NCBI GenBank assembly: GCA_963921255.3
Contig: CAWUEW020000002.1
Coordinates: forward strand, 558,001 to 622,000
From: JANSYL01 sp963921255
GTDB taxonomy: Bacteria; Pseudomonadota; Alphaproteobacteria; Rhodobacterales; Rhodobacteraceae
DNA length: 64,000 nucleotides
Direction of reading: 5' to 3'
The notes beneath the pieces were generated by a model. The model was not told where the DNA came from. It made no database searches and saw nothing but the letters and a program-made list of their open reading frames with translations. Positions 25,136 to 32,763 of the stretch are shown piece by piece (positions within the stretch are counted from its first letter, which is position 1; each line of letters starts with the position of its first letter). The translations under genes were made by a program, and so were the position numbers.

Positions 25136-25719
25136 GATGCCGCACCGCCAAGGGCGAAACTGCGCCCCTCTGCGAACGCGCTATCCAACAGCTGGATATG
25201 CACCCATTCGGCCCCGTCTTCGATCCCGTCGAGATGAAGAAAGGCCAGCGCGCCGTAATCATCCGCCATCGCGCGGAGACACCCAAGGAAAACAGGCGCC
25301 GCGCCCAGAAGGCCCCATCGTACGCTCAGGCGATAGCTGGACGGGTCCAGGCGGTGCAGGGTCAGATCGGGCAGATCCAACTCGGGCATCGCCAGTTGGC
25401 CGCGGTCCCCCAGTTCTTCAAGGGAATGCAGAAAATCCAAGAAGGTCGGACCAGCAAACCGCAGCAAACGCCGCAAAGGTTCCATCCGTTGGTTGGTGAC
25501 CAGCCATGTGCCGACATCCTCCAGAAAGGCATTCGGGTGTTTGTGAAGCACCTGGCATGCCGCTTCGACACAGTGAATGGTCTGGGCATCGTCATAGCGC
25601 AGCATCGCCTCGAACCCGTCGGCGGGCAGCCCGGCCTGATCCCGAACTTCCGTCCATATCCCGGACCCGTAGGTCGAGATCAAGAAGCCCTGCAACGCGC
25701 AGTTGATCATCCCGTGCAT
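25132..25719 (-). CDS. H-NOX heme nitric oxide-binding sensor
   Basis: The 195-residue protein fits the H-NOX fold from its start (MHGMINCALQGFL) to its end. H98 (FLDFLHSLEEL) is the expected proximal heme ligand and P112 (AMPEL) the conserved heme-distorting proline. The YxSxR propionate-binding motif is altered to YRLSVR (Y129-R134): Ser and Arg are in register but the Tyr is displaced by one residue. I choose the ATG at 25719 because it gives the canonical N-terminus and has GAAGGGG 9 bases away; a GTG six bases earlier is too close to that site. It is coupled to the HNOBA-GGDEF gene by a 4-base overlap. Confidence 0.88.
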   Translation of the reverse strand: MHGMINCALQGFLISTYGSGIWTEVRDQAGLPADGFEAMLRYDDAQTIHCVEAACQVLHKHPNAFLEDVGTWLVTNQRMEPLRRLLRFAGPTFLDFLHSLEELGDRGQLAMPELDLPDLTLHRLDPSSYRLSVRWGLLGAAPVFLGCLRAMADDYGALAFLHLDGIEDGAEWVHIQLLDSAFAEGRSFALGGAAS

Positions 25720-25826
25720 CGGCACGTGCCCCTTCGCCTGGGCCTGCGCGGTGGCAGGCCATCGTCCGGCTCAGGACTAGGGACAGGCTGTAAAGAAAGC
25801 GTTTCTTTTCGGGGGCGGCGCCGCGA

Positions 25827-27386
25827 CTAGAAGTCGGTGGGCGCCCCGCCTTCTTCCTTCCGCTTGGCCACGAAGGCCTGCAGCTCTTCGCGGATCGCCG
25901 GATCCATCGGGGGCGCTTCGAACTCATCCAGGATCCGCTTGTAGATCCGGTGCGCGCGTTCCGCCGTCCAGACGGCGCCATCCAGACGCCAGGATTCGAA
26001 GTTGCGCCAATCCGACAGGAACGGACCGTAGAACGCGGTCTGGTAGCGTTCCTGCGTGTGGTCGCAGCCAAAGAAATGCCCACCGGGTCCAACCTCGGCA
26101 ATGGCCTCGACGGCGATGTCCTCGGGACTGGTGCCCAGTATCTCCGGCTCGAAGTAGCGCTGGATCTGCTGCAGCACTTCGCAGTCCATGACGAACTTTT
26201 CCGGACTTGCGATCAGGCCGCCTTCGAGCCAACCGGCGGCATGATAGACGATGTTCGTGCCCGACTGGACCGAGGCCCAGAGGCTTGCCGTGGTTTCCCA
26301 CATGGCTTGTCCATCCGGCACATTGGCCGCGCACACGCCCGAGGACCGCATCGGCAAGCCGTAGAAGCGGGCCATCTGTCCCGTCATCTGCGTCGCGCGG
26401 ATGTATTCCGGCGTGCCAAAGGCCGGTGCGCCCGATTTCATATCGACATTCGACGTGAACGTGCCGATCGCGACGGGACAGCCCGGCGCCACGTATTGCA
26501 ACAACGCGATGGCGGCCAGACCTTCGGCAAGGCTCAGCGCGACGGCACCGGATAGGGTGACCGGGGCCATGGCACCGGCAAGGGTGAACGGGGTCACCAC
26601 GACAGGTTGGCCACGTTTGGCCAACCGCATGGCCCCATCCAGCATCGGGAAGTCGTGCTTCAAGGGCGAGACCGAGTTGATGTTGGTATACATCCTCGGG
26701 CCTTCGTCGAACTCACTGTCCGTAATCCCGCAGGAAATCCGAACCATTTCCATCACGTCCTCGACGCGCTCTGCGCCAAGGGAATACGCGTGGGCGACCT
26801 TGTCGGTCAGCGTCAGCTTTTCGTACAGGCAGTCCAGATGCCGGACACTGGCATGCACATCGATCGGCTCAACCGGGTAACCACCGGCAAAGTGGACACA
26901 GTTGAAGTACTGCGTGAGCTTGATGAATTCCTTGTAGGTTTCGAAATCGCCGGGACGTTTGCCCCGTTCCAGGTCCCAGGCGTTCGGGGGCGAGGAGACA
27001 TTCCCAAACAAGATGTGCTTGCCGCCAATGGGCAGGGCCCGGTCAGGATTGCGCGGCGTGATTGTGAATTCCGACGGGGCCCGGGCCACCATTTCCGTCA
27101 CGAAGTCCGGATCGAACCGCGCGTTCTGACCTTCGATGTTACAGCCCGCCTCTTTCAGATGTGCCAGGGCGTCATCGTTCAGGAACTCGATGCCGATCTC
27201 GGACAGGATGCGCATGGCGCCGTCATGAATGTTCTGCACCCCTTCCTGCGTCAGGGGTTCGGTTGGCGCATCCGTGTTGACGGGAATGCGCCAAGGCATC
27301 TGGTCGATGACCGACGATCCCGCCCGTTCCGCATGGGCGCGGCGTCCACCTGAACGGCGGCGGCGAGGGGGTGAGGCATCATTCAT
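25827..27386 (-). CDS. trimethylamine methyltransferase-like protein (MttB superfamily, non-pyrrolysine)
   Basis: The 519-residue protein belongs to the MttB superfamily (COG5598), TIM-barrel enzymes that transfer a methyl group from quaternary or tertiary amines to a corrinoid protein. The signatures seen are ILSEIGIEFLNDDALAHL, FGNVSSPPNAWDLERGKRP and GVCAANVPDGQAMWETTAS. The frame is uninterrupted, so there is no amber (pyrrolysine) codon and it belongs to the non-Pyl branch that includes glycine betaine methyltransferases. No corrinoid protein gene lies beside it. The start at 27386 gives MNDASPPRRRRSGG, a basic tail, with GGAG upstream. Substrate unknown; compatible solutes are plausible in a marine organism. 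Confidence 0.88.
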   Translation of the reverse strand: MNDASPPRRRRSGGRRAHAERAGSSVIDQMPWRIPVNTDAPTEPLTQEGVQNIHDGAMRILSEIGIEFLNDDALAHLKEAGCNIEGQNARFDPDFVTEMVARAPSEFTITPRNPDRALPIGGKHILFGNVSSPPNAWDLERGKRPGDFETYKEFIKLTQYFNCVHFAGGYPVEPIDVHASVRHLDCLYEKLTLTDKVAHAYSLGAERVEDVMEMVRISCGITDSEFDEGPRMYTNINSVSPLKHDFPMLDGAMRLAKRGQPVVVTPFTLAGAMAPVTLSGAVALSLAEGLAAIALLQYVAPGCPVAIGTFTSNVDMKSGAPAFGTPEYIRATQMTGQMARFYGLPMRSSGVCAANVPDGQAMWETTASLWASVQSGTNIVYHAAGWLEGGLIASPEKFVMDCEVLQQIQRYFEPEILGTSPEDIAVEAIAEVGPGGHFFGCDHTQERYQTAFYGPFLSDWRNFESWRLDGAVWTAERAHRIYKRILDEFEAPPMDPAIREELQAFVAKRKEEGGAPTDF

Positions 27387-27541
27387 GGTGGCCAGTCTCC
27401 GTGCTGGTCCCTCGTCGGATTCGGCACGCGTCGCACGCCGCCCGAGGGCAATTCGTTGCCCACCACCCTCCCCCATCACCCCGATGATCGGTTTGCAGAT
27501 AGCGACGATTCGCGTCGCTTTTGTTCGTGATTTGGCCGGAT

Positions 27542-28237
27542 TTACCGCTGCGTCTCGAGCCAGGCGGGCAGTTGTCCGATATCGTCCAAGACCACGTCAG
27601 CGGCCGGGGCAAGCGTGTCCCGCCCCACCGCGCCCGTCGGAACGCCGATACAGATCATGCCGGCGGCGCGGCCGGCGTGAAGATCGTGGAGGCTGTCCCC
27701 GACCATCGCCACGGCGCCCGGGTCAAGGCCATGCTGCTCCGCGAAGGCGCGGCACATGCCCGGCCCTGGTTTCGCGCCGAAGCCGCTGTCGAATCCGGCC
27801 AGGTAGTGGAAGTGATTGAGGACACCGTGCCGCTCCAGTTGCGCGCGGGCCGCAGCCTCTGCATCGTTCGTCGCCACGCCAAGACGCAGCCCACGCCCGG
27901 CAAGGTCACCAAGCAACGGATCAAGCGGCACCGCGGGCACCATCTCGGCGCGTGCCGCCGCCTCTTTGAGAAAGGCAAGCATCGCCGAACTGGTCCAATC
28001 GGGCAGATGCGGCGCAAGGACGTCAACCTGATCCGCCACCGATCCGGCGATCGAGATTGAGGCTTCGTCGAAGGTCATGGTCGTGCGATCAAACAACAGC
28101 GCGGACGCGAGGCTTTCGGCGACGCCTTCATCGCCGGCTGCAAGTTCTTCTATAATATCTTGAGTCCACTGCGCCCAACTTGCCGCGAAGCCGAACAACG
28201 TGCCGTCTTTGTCGAAAAGCAACCCGTCCACGTCCAT
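27542..28237 (-). CDS. HAD-superfamily hydrolase, phosphoglycolate phosphatase-like
   Basis: The 231-residue protein has the HAD motifs in order: DKDGTLFGF (nucleophile and general acid aspartates at 9 and 11), VATND (motif II), the lysine of AKPGPGM (motif III) and MVGDSLHDLHAGRAAG (motif IV). An alpha-helical cap lies between motifs I and II. It resembles Gph-type phosphatases but the substrate cannot be assigned. It diverges from a MarR-type gene with a 120-base gap that contains an inverted repeat. Confidence 0.87.
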   Translation of the reverse strand: MDVDGLLFDKDGTLFGFAASWAQWTQDIIEELAAGDEGVAESLASALLFDRTTMTFDEASISIAGSVADQVDVLAPHLPDWTSSAMLAFLKEAAARAEMVPAVPLDPLLGDLAGRGLRLGVATNDAEAAARAQLERHGVLNHFHYLAGFDSGFGAKPGPGMCRAFAEQHGLDPGAVAMVGDSLHDLHAGRAAGMICIGVPTGAVGRDTLAPAADVVLDDIGQLPAWLETQR

Positions 28238-28280
28238 TGTCCTGGACCTTCCTACGCGAAATCAACGGCCGTTCCCCCCG

Positions 28281-28317
28281 CTGTTGCCGTCATGCAAAAC
28301 CGTGTCACTTGCAACAG
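28281..28317. promoter_or_regulatory. inverted repeat in the HAD/MarR divergent gap, candidate operator
   Basis: CTGTTGC (28281-28287) and GCAACAG (28311-28317) form a 7-bp inverted repeat with a 23-base spacer. A smaller TTGC-CGTCAT-GCAA palindrome sits inside it. Its position between divergent genes fits autoregulation by the MarR protein, but arms this short could arise by chance. Confidence 0.35.
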
Positions 28318-28357
28318 ATGACAGGGGGGTTCGATTGCTCTATACGCCCGAAACAGT

Positions 28358-28804
28358 ATGGACGGAACCCAAGTAAAGTTTGGCCTGAGCGACAGCCTGT
28401 GCCACCGCCTTTCGCGCACGGCGCGCCTGTTGGAAAGACAGGTTGAAGAGGTACTGCGCCAATACGGGTTAACGCGGATCGGATGGTGCATCTTGCTTGC
28501 CGTGACCGAAGAAAAACTGCGCAATCCATCCGACATCGCGGCCTTTGTCGGCATTGATCGAACGGCAACGTCGCGGGCGCTCCGGACGCTTGAAGCCGAC
28601 GGGCTGATCGCGCGCGAAATGGGCCGGGACGATCGGCGTACCACCGAAGTCAGCGTGACGGAGAAGGGTCAAGCAACCCTGATGATCTGCGTGCCGTTGT
28701 GCAGTGAAGTGATGAACCGGATGCACGGTGACCTGACGAACGAGGATCAGGCAATGCTCGTCGCTCTCCTGAACAAGCTGGCGGTCGGCGGCAAGACCGC
28801 CTGA
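28358..28804 (+). CDS. MarR family transcriptional regulator
   Basis: The 148-residue protein has the MarR winged helix: recognition region NPSDIAAFVGIDRTATSRALRTLEADGL and the wing GRDDRRTTEVSVTEKGQ. Flanking helices provide dimerisation. It is divergent from the HAD phosphatase gene, its most likely target besides itself. The effector is unknown. It runs toward the frameshifted DUF3572 gene, with 6 bases between the two stops. Confidence 0.93.
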   Translation: MDGTQVKFGLSDSLCHRLSRTARLLERQVEEVLRQYGLTRIGWCILLAVTEEKLRNPSDIAAFVGIDRTATSRALRTLEADGLIAREMGRDDRRTTEVSVTEKGQATLMICVPLCSEVMNRMHGDLTNEDQAMLVALLNKLAVGGKTA

Positions 28805-28810
28805 CACCCG

Positions 28811-29088
28811 TTAGGTCCAGTTGGGAAGATCACCACCGGGCAAATAGGCACGTGTCTGCACCAAGCTTTCTGGTGGCCGGTTCTGGGCCTCAGCCCAGTC
28901 CAAAACCCACCATCATCCATCAGGACAAAGTCGACAACACTGGCCAGAAAGTCGGCATCACCCGCCCGTTCGCGCATGTCGGACTCGCTCGTGCCGGTGG
29001 ATCCCAGAAACACCGGGATCAAGTCTTCGCGGCCCGCCAGCCACGATAGGACGTTGAGGGCCTCGATCTCGGCCTGTTCTCTATTCAT
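28811..29088 (-). pseudogene. DUF3572 gene with an apparent single-base frameshift
   Basis: The reading from 29088 gives MNREQAEIEALNVLSWLAG, then DLIPVFLGSTGTSESDMRER and VVDFVLMDDG, a clear DUF3572 N-terminus. After that the frame continues into unrelated sequence that runs over the MarR gene. In the next frame the expected family ending appears at once (WVLDWAEAQNRPPESL, then RAYLPGGDLPNWT and a TAA at 28811). One base is missing near 28905-28914 (minus strand GATGATGGTGGG). The locus is 278 bases, one short of 93 codons. Either the gene is broken or the base was lost in sequencing. The family has no known function and commonly lies divergent from pleD-type genes, as here. Confidence 0.85.
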
Positions 29089-29184
29089 CGAAAATCCGCT
29101 TCTCAAACTAAAGGGTTTGTTAACCTTTCAAGAGCAAAACCTCACCCCAAGAACGAGCGACAGTAAAGAGGGTGAGACAGGCGG

Positions 29185-30633
29185 ATGAGCGGACGCATTC
29201 TGATCGTGGACGATGTGGCCACCAACAGGATTGTTCTCAAGGTCATGTTGCGCTCGGCCTGCTATGCCGTCGAGCAGGCGGACACCGGTGCGGCCGCTTT
29301 GCGCAAAGCACGCGAGAGACACCCGGACCTCATCCTGCTCGACGTGATGCTGCCCGACATCAGCGGGCTCGACGTGTGCCGCCAACTGAAGGCCGACCCG
29401 GAAACCGCAGACATTCCGGTCATCCTCGTGACGGCCTCGAAGGACAGGGACAGCCGCGTGCAGGGTCTTGAGGCGGGCGCGGACGACTACCTGACGAAGC
29501 CCGTCGACGACGGCACATTGCTGGCCCGTGTGCGTTCGTCCCTCCGGGCACGGGATACGGCGCGGGATCTCAACGACCGGGGCGCCATCGCCCCCAGTTT
29601 CGCCGAAGCCGCAGCCCCATACCGGCAGTCGCCGTTGGACGGACACGTCGCCCTGATCGCGGACAGCAAGAAACGGGCGATGCTCTGGAAAGCCGACCTG
29701 CAGCCCAAGCTTGACGGCCGTATCACGCTTTTGCCGCGCGATACGGCGCTGACGCGGTTCGGGACCCGCAAGAGTGACACGGTCCCGGACGTCTTCGTCA
29801 TCGCTGCGGACTTGACCCATCGAAACGAGGGGCTGCGATTGTTGTCCGAGCTGCGGTCGCGGTTTGCGACGCGTCATGCCGCGTCGATTGTCGTGCTGCC
29901 CGACGGCGACACGGATCGCGCGGCGATTGCGTTGGATCTGGGGGCCGCCGACATTCTGTTTCAGCCGTTGGACGGGACCGAACTGGCAATCCGCATTCGC
30001 ACGCAACTGGACCGCAAACGACAGGCTGACGCCTTGCGGGCCTGCATCCAGACCGGCCTGGAACTGGCCGCAAAGGACAGTCTGACAGGGCTGTCAAACC
30101 GGCGTCAGGGCCTTTGGCGGCTAAGCCAGATGCTGCAGAAACCCGGTCGCGGCACAGCCGTCATGATGCTGGACATTGACCACTTCAAAATGGTGAACGA
30201 CCGGTTTGGCCATGCCGCTGGCGATCGTGTCCTGCAACTCGCGGCGCGGCGGCTGCGCATGCAGATCGGACCTAATGACGTCATTGCACGCATCGGGGGG
30301 GAGGAATTCCTCGTTGCGCTCCGCGACACGGACCCGGACACCGCGCTCGCGTGCGCCGAACGATTGCGGCGCGCTGTGTCAAACAGCCCGTTTCGCTTGC
30401 ACGGGCCCGACACCAACCTTTCGATCACATTGAGCGTTGGCTTGGCCTATGTCGACCGGCACGCGCCGCTTGAATCGGCGGAAGACGTCCTCGCGCGGGC
30501 CGATGATGCGCTCTACGGCTCGAAGGCCGACGGACGCGACCAAGTCACCGCGGCCACGCCAAGCGCCGCTCTGACGTCGGCACATCCCGTCCCGCTGCGC
30601 ACTACCGCTCGCCGCTTGGGCGGGGGCCGTTAG
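29185..30633 (+). CDS. pleD: PleD-like response regulator with diguanylate cyclase output
   Basis: The 482-residue protein has the REC-REC-GGDEF layout of PleD. The first receiver is complete, with D9-D10, phosphoacceptor D53 (LLDVMLPD) and K105 (LTKPVDD). The second (about 150-285) is degenerate; the switch lysine is replaced in LFQPLDG. The GGDEF domain has LTGLSNRR and the active site ARIGGEEF. The inhibitory RxxD site is lost (GPND five residues before GGEEF), so feedback inhibition through the usual I-site is not expected. Phosphorylation should drive dimerisation and c-di-GMP synthesis. A disordered, Ala/Thr-rich tail of about 30 residues ends the protein. Confidence 0.93.
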   Translation: MSGRILIVDDVATNRIVLKVMLRSACYAVEQADTGAAALRKARERHPDLILLDVMLPDISGLDVCRQLKADPETADIPVILVTASKDRDSRVQGLEAGADDYLTKPVDDGTLLARVRSSLRARDTARDLNDRGAIAPSFAEAAAPYRQSPLDGHVALIADSKKRAMLWKADLQPKLDGRITLLPRDTALTRFGTRKSDTVPDVFVIAADLTHRNEGLRLLSELRSRFATRHAASIVVLPDGDTDRAAIALDLGAADILFQPLDGTELAIRIRTQLDRKRQADALRACIQTGLELAAKDSLTGLSNRRQGLWRLSQMLQKPGRGTAVMMLDIDHFKMVNDRFGHAAGDRVLQLAARRLRMQIGPNDVIARIGGEEFLVALRDTDPDTALACAERLRRAVSNSPFRLHGPDTNLSITLSVGLAYVDRHAPLESAEDVLARADDALYGSKADGRDQVTAATPSAALTSAHPVPLRTTARRLGGGR

Positions 30634-31123
30634 TCTGGCGGCGCAAAGCGCGCTCCACCCGTTCGGCCACCTCGGCCCGATCCTCCAACGACATGCGCGC
30701 GAACTGGTCCAAAAGGGCCGCGTGCCCGACGCCTTGCATGGCCGTGGTGGCGCCGCGTGTCCGCCCAAACGCGTCCTCGGCAAGGGCGCGATCAAACGGA
30801 TCGGCCCGCAACGCGGTTTGAATGTCGCGCAAGGCACGGGTCAGCGCCCGTCCTTCGCCGCGTACGGCGCGTAGGTCGATGCTATCGCGGAGCGCATCCC
30901 GATCTTCACGACTGATCGCCAAGGCGAATGGCCCGAGGCCAAGTGGGCGCAGCCCCGGCCCCTCATCGCCGCCGCCGGCAAAGTTGCGTTGCAAGCCCAA
31001 AGCGGCCCCGCCGACCAGACCGAGGATCAGCAGGTTCAAAGACAACGACCCCGCCAAGGCCCATTTCACCCACCGTGGCGTCCGGGTCGGCGTGGTGCCC
31101 GTGCGATCAACCGGATCAGACAT
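30602..31123 (-). CDS. CpxP/Spy-like periplasmic protein, heavy-metal sensor type
   Basis: The 173-residue product has an N-terminal transmembrane anchor (about 16-40, WALAGSLSLNLLILGLVGG) and a helical periplasmic part rich in Arg, Asp and Glu. This layout matches periplasmic heavy-metal sensor or resistance proteins of the CpxP/Spy type. The start at 31123 is 6 bases after GGAGG and lies inside the end of the preceding gene (8-base overlap). It is third in an operon with an ECF sigma factor and a one-helix membrane protein, and is likely part of the signal chain that restrains the sigma factor. Its 3' end overlaps the pleD-like gene on the other strand. Confidence 0.75.
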   Translation of the reverse strand: MSDPVDRTGTTPTRTPRWVKWALAGSLSLNLLILGLVGGAALGLQRNFAGGGDEGPGLRPLGLGPFALAISREDRDALRDSIDLRAVRGEGRALTRALRDIQTALRADPFDRALAEDAFGRTRGATTAMQGVGHAALLDQFARMSLEDRAEVAERVERALRRQTNGPRPSGER

Positions 31124-31475
31124 TGCCATCCTCCCACACCAGGGCCCCGAGGTCGGGCGCGACCGACAAACCACCAGACAGACCGGTCAGTTGCCCCCCC
31201 GCCCAATCGTCCACCACATCCGGTGCGTACAGGCCGATCGCGACACCCATGACGCCCGCCGCGGTCACACCAGACAACGTCGGCCAGCCGCCGATCGCGT
31301 CCAGCGCCTCACGCCACCACCGGCGCGGCGCACGCTGCGGCACCACGGGGCGGGCCGCAGATTGAACGGCATCGGCATCCGCCAGGACACGGGCGAACAG
31401 GTCGTCGCTCGGCCCGTCGCTCTGTGCATCGCTCAGCAGCCGGTCGAGCGCGGTCTCGTTCGGGTCACTCTGCAT
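31116..31475 (-). CDS. one-helix membrane protein, putative anti-sigma factor
   Basis: The 119-residue protein has a cytoplasmic N-terminal part of about 60 residues (DRLLSDAQSDGPSDDLFARV), one predicted membrane helix (about 68-88, WPTLSGVTAAGVMGVAIGLY) and a short periplasmic tail. It overlaps the ECF sigma gene by 11 bases. The position and topology are those of anti-sigma factors, but no zinc-binding HxxxCxxC motif is seen. The assignment rests on context. Confidence 0.65.
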   Translation of the reverse strand: MQSDPNETALDRLLSDAQSDGPSDDLFARVLADADAVQSAARPVVPQRAPRRWWREALDAIGGWPTLSGVTAAGVMGVAIGLYAPDVVDDWAGGQLTGLSGGLSVAPDLGALVWEDGNV

Positions 31476-32052
31476 AGCCTAGGGCCTCCTTCTGTCCTGC
31501 CAGGGCCGCGGACAAGGCACGTTTGCCCCGCGCGGTCAGGCTTTCCACAGCCTCGACGCCAATTCCAAGCATCTCGGCAATTTCCGGGTTCGAAAACCCT
31601 TCGATGTGACGCAATACGACCGCCTGACGTTGGCGCTCGGGCAACCGGGCCAATGCGGCGTCCAACGCCGCCATGCGGGCCGATTGCGTCAGTTTCTGTT
31701 CTGCACCGGGCGACGTATCGGACGGCTCATCCGTCTCGTCCAAGCCCACGGCGCGTCCGGAGCGGCGCAACCGGTCAATGCTGAGGTTCGCTACAACCCG
31801 GTGCAACCACGTGCTGACCTTCGCGGCCCCATCGGCCTTCCAGCCATCCGCCGCTTTCCAAAGGCGCAACATCGCATCTTGTGCCACATCCTCGGCCTCG
31901 GCCTTGTCGCCCAAAACACGCGCCGCGTGGCGATACGCCGGCGGCAGGAGCCGCGCCGTCAACACGCGCGCGGCCATGGGGTCGCCATTGGCAAACAGCA
32001 CCATCAATGCACCGTCATCCAATGTGTCCAAAGTGGCATCTTGCGGCTCCAT
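31465..32052 (-). CDS. ECF-family RNA polymerase sigma factor
   Basis: The 195-residue protein has sigma region 2 (RHAARVLGDKAEAEDVAQDAMLRLW and TWLHRVVANLSIDRLRR) and region 4 (LDAALARLPERQRQAVVLRH, then GFSNPEIAEMLGIGVEAVESLTARGKRAL). The start at 32052 (MEPQDATL) has GGAGA upstream; an earlier in-frame start would add a tail unlike the family. It heads the sigma, anti-sigma-like and CpxP-like operon. The EF-hand gene precedes it, transcribed the same way, with a long hairpin between. Confidence 0.93.
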   Translation of the reverse strand: MEPQDATLDTLDDGALMVLFANGDPMAARVLTARLLPPAYRHAARVLGDKAEAEDVAQDAMLRLWKAADGWKADGAAKVSTWLHRVVANLSIDRLRRSGRAVGLDETDEPSDTSPGAEQKLTQSARMAALDAALARLPERQRQAVVLRHIEGFSNPEIAEMLGIGVEAVESLTARGKRALSAALAGQKEALGYAE

Positions 32053-32083
32053 GGGTCTCCATAACCTGTCGCGCAACGTGGGG

Positions 32084-32123
32084 CCATGGGGCGGGAGCTT
32101 TGGGGGACACTCTCGCCCCATGG
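32084..32123. repeat. 14-bp inverted repeat between the EF-hand and ECF sigma genes
   Basis: CCATGGGGCGGGAG and CTCTCGCCCCATGG pair at 13 of 14 positions (the other can be a G-U pair) around a 12-base loop. It lies 16 bases after the EF-hand stop and 31 bases before the sigma factor start. There is no U-tract on the minus strand, so it is not a classical terminator. It may be an mRNA 3'-end stabiliser or processing site, or a palindromic operator. Confidence 0.6.
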
Positions 32124-32139
32124 GATCGACGGCTTGGGG

Positions 32140-32628
32140 TTAGCCGCGATCGCGCGGACCACCGTGGTTGCCGCGGCGTTCCATGAAGCGTTCGGCCGCT
32201 GCCTGGAACTCTTCTTCGGTCACCTGACCATCTTCTTTGGCATCCAGCCGCTCGAAGATACGTTCGGGGTTCGGGCCGCGACGGCCTTCGCGGGCATCGG
32301 CCATTTCTTCCTGGCTGAGCGAGCCGTCGCCATTCGTATCGGCGCGTTCGATCATCCGGTCGACACGGGCCGCCATACGATCGGCTGCACCGGCCAGCAG
32401 CTCATCCCGGCTCAGGGCGCCGTCGCCGTCTGTGTCGGCTTCGGCGAAGCGGGCTTCGCCCTGCGCTTGCAGTTCTTCGAGGGTAACGGTGCCGTCTCCG
32501 TTCAGGTCCATCTCTTCGAAGACCATCCGCGGGCCGCCATCACGGCCACCTTGGTCTTGCGCCACAACCGGGGCAGCGAGGGCAACGGGGATCATCAGGC
32601 TCAGGGCGGCGACTTTCCAGATCGACAT
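32140..32628 (-). CDS. secreted EF-hand calcium-binding protein
   Basis: The 162-residue product has a signal peptide (cut after PVVAQ) and four EF-hand loops: DLNGDGTVTLEE, DTDGDGALSRDE, DTNGDGSLSQEE and the weaker DAKEDGQVTEEE. The spacers are charged helices. AAGGAG lies 8 bases before the ATG at 32628. It probably binds calcium or another divalent ion in the periplasm. Being next to a metal- or envelope-stress sigma operon suggests the same regulon. EF-hand proteins next to such modules are common in this group. Confidence 0.87.
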   Translation of the reverse strand: MSIWKVAALSLMIPVALAAPVVAQDQGGRDGGPRMVFEEMDLNGDGTVTLEELQAQGEARFAEADTDGDGALSRDELLAGAADRMAARVDRMIERADTNGDGSLSQEEMADAREGRRGPNPERIFERLDAKEDGQVTEEEFQAAAERFMERRGNHGGPRDRG

Positions 32629-32763
32629 TGTGCAATCTCCTTTTGTTTGCTGTCTGACAAGTCTCACGGGGCGCGCGTCGATTTCCGTCGCAGGTTTTTA
32701 GATTTTTTTTCGACGCGGCGTGACGCCGCTGTTTTGCTGGCCGCTCTGGACCGCAGAGGGCCC

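Noticed and set aside
25827..27386. Pyrrolysine-containing trimethylamine methyltransferase
   Set aside because: There is no in-frame amber codon, and no pyl genes are in the window.
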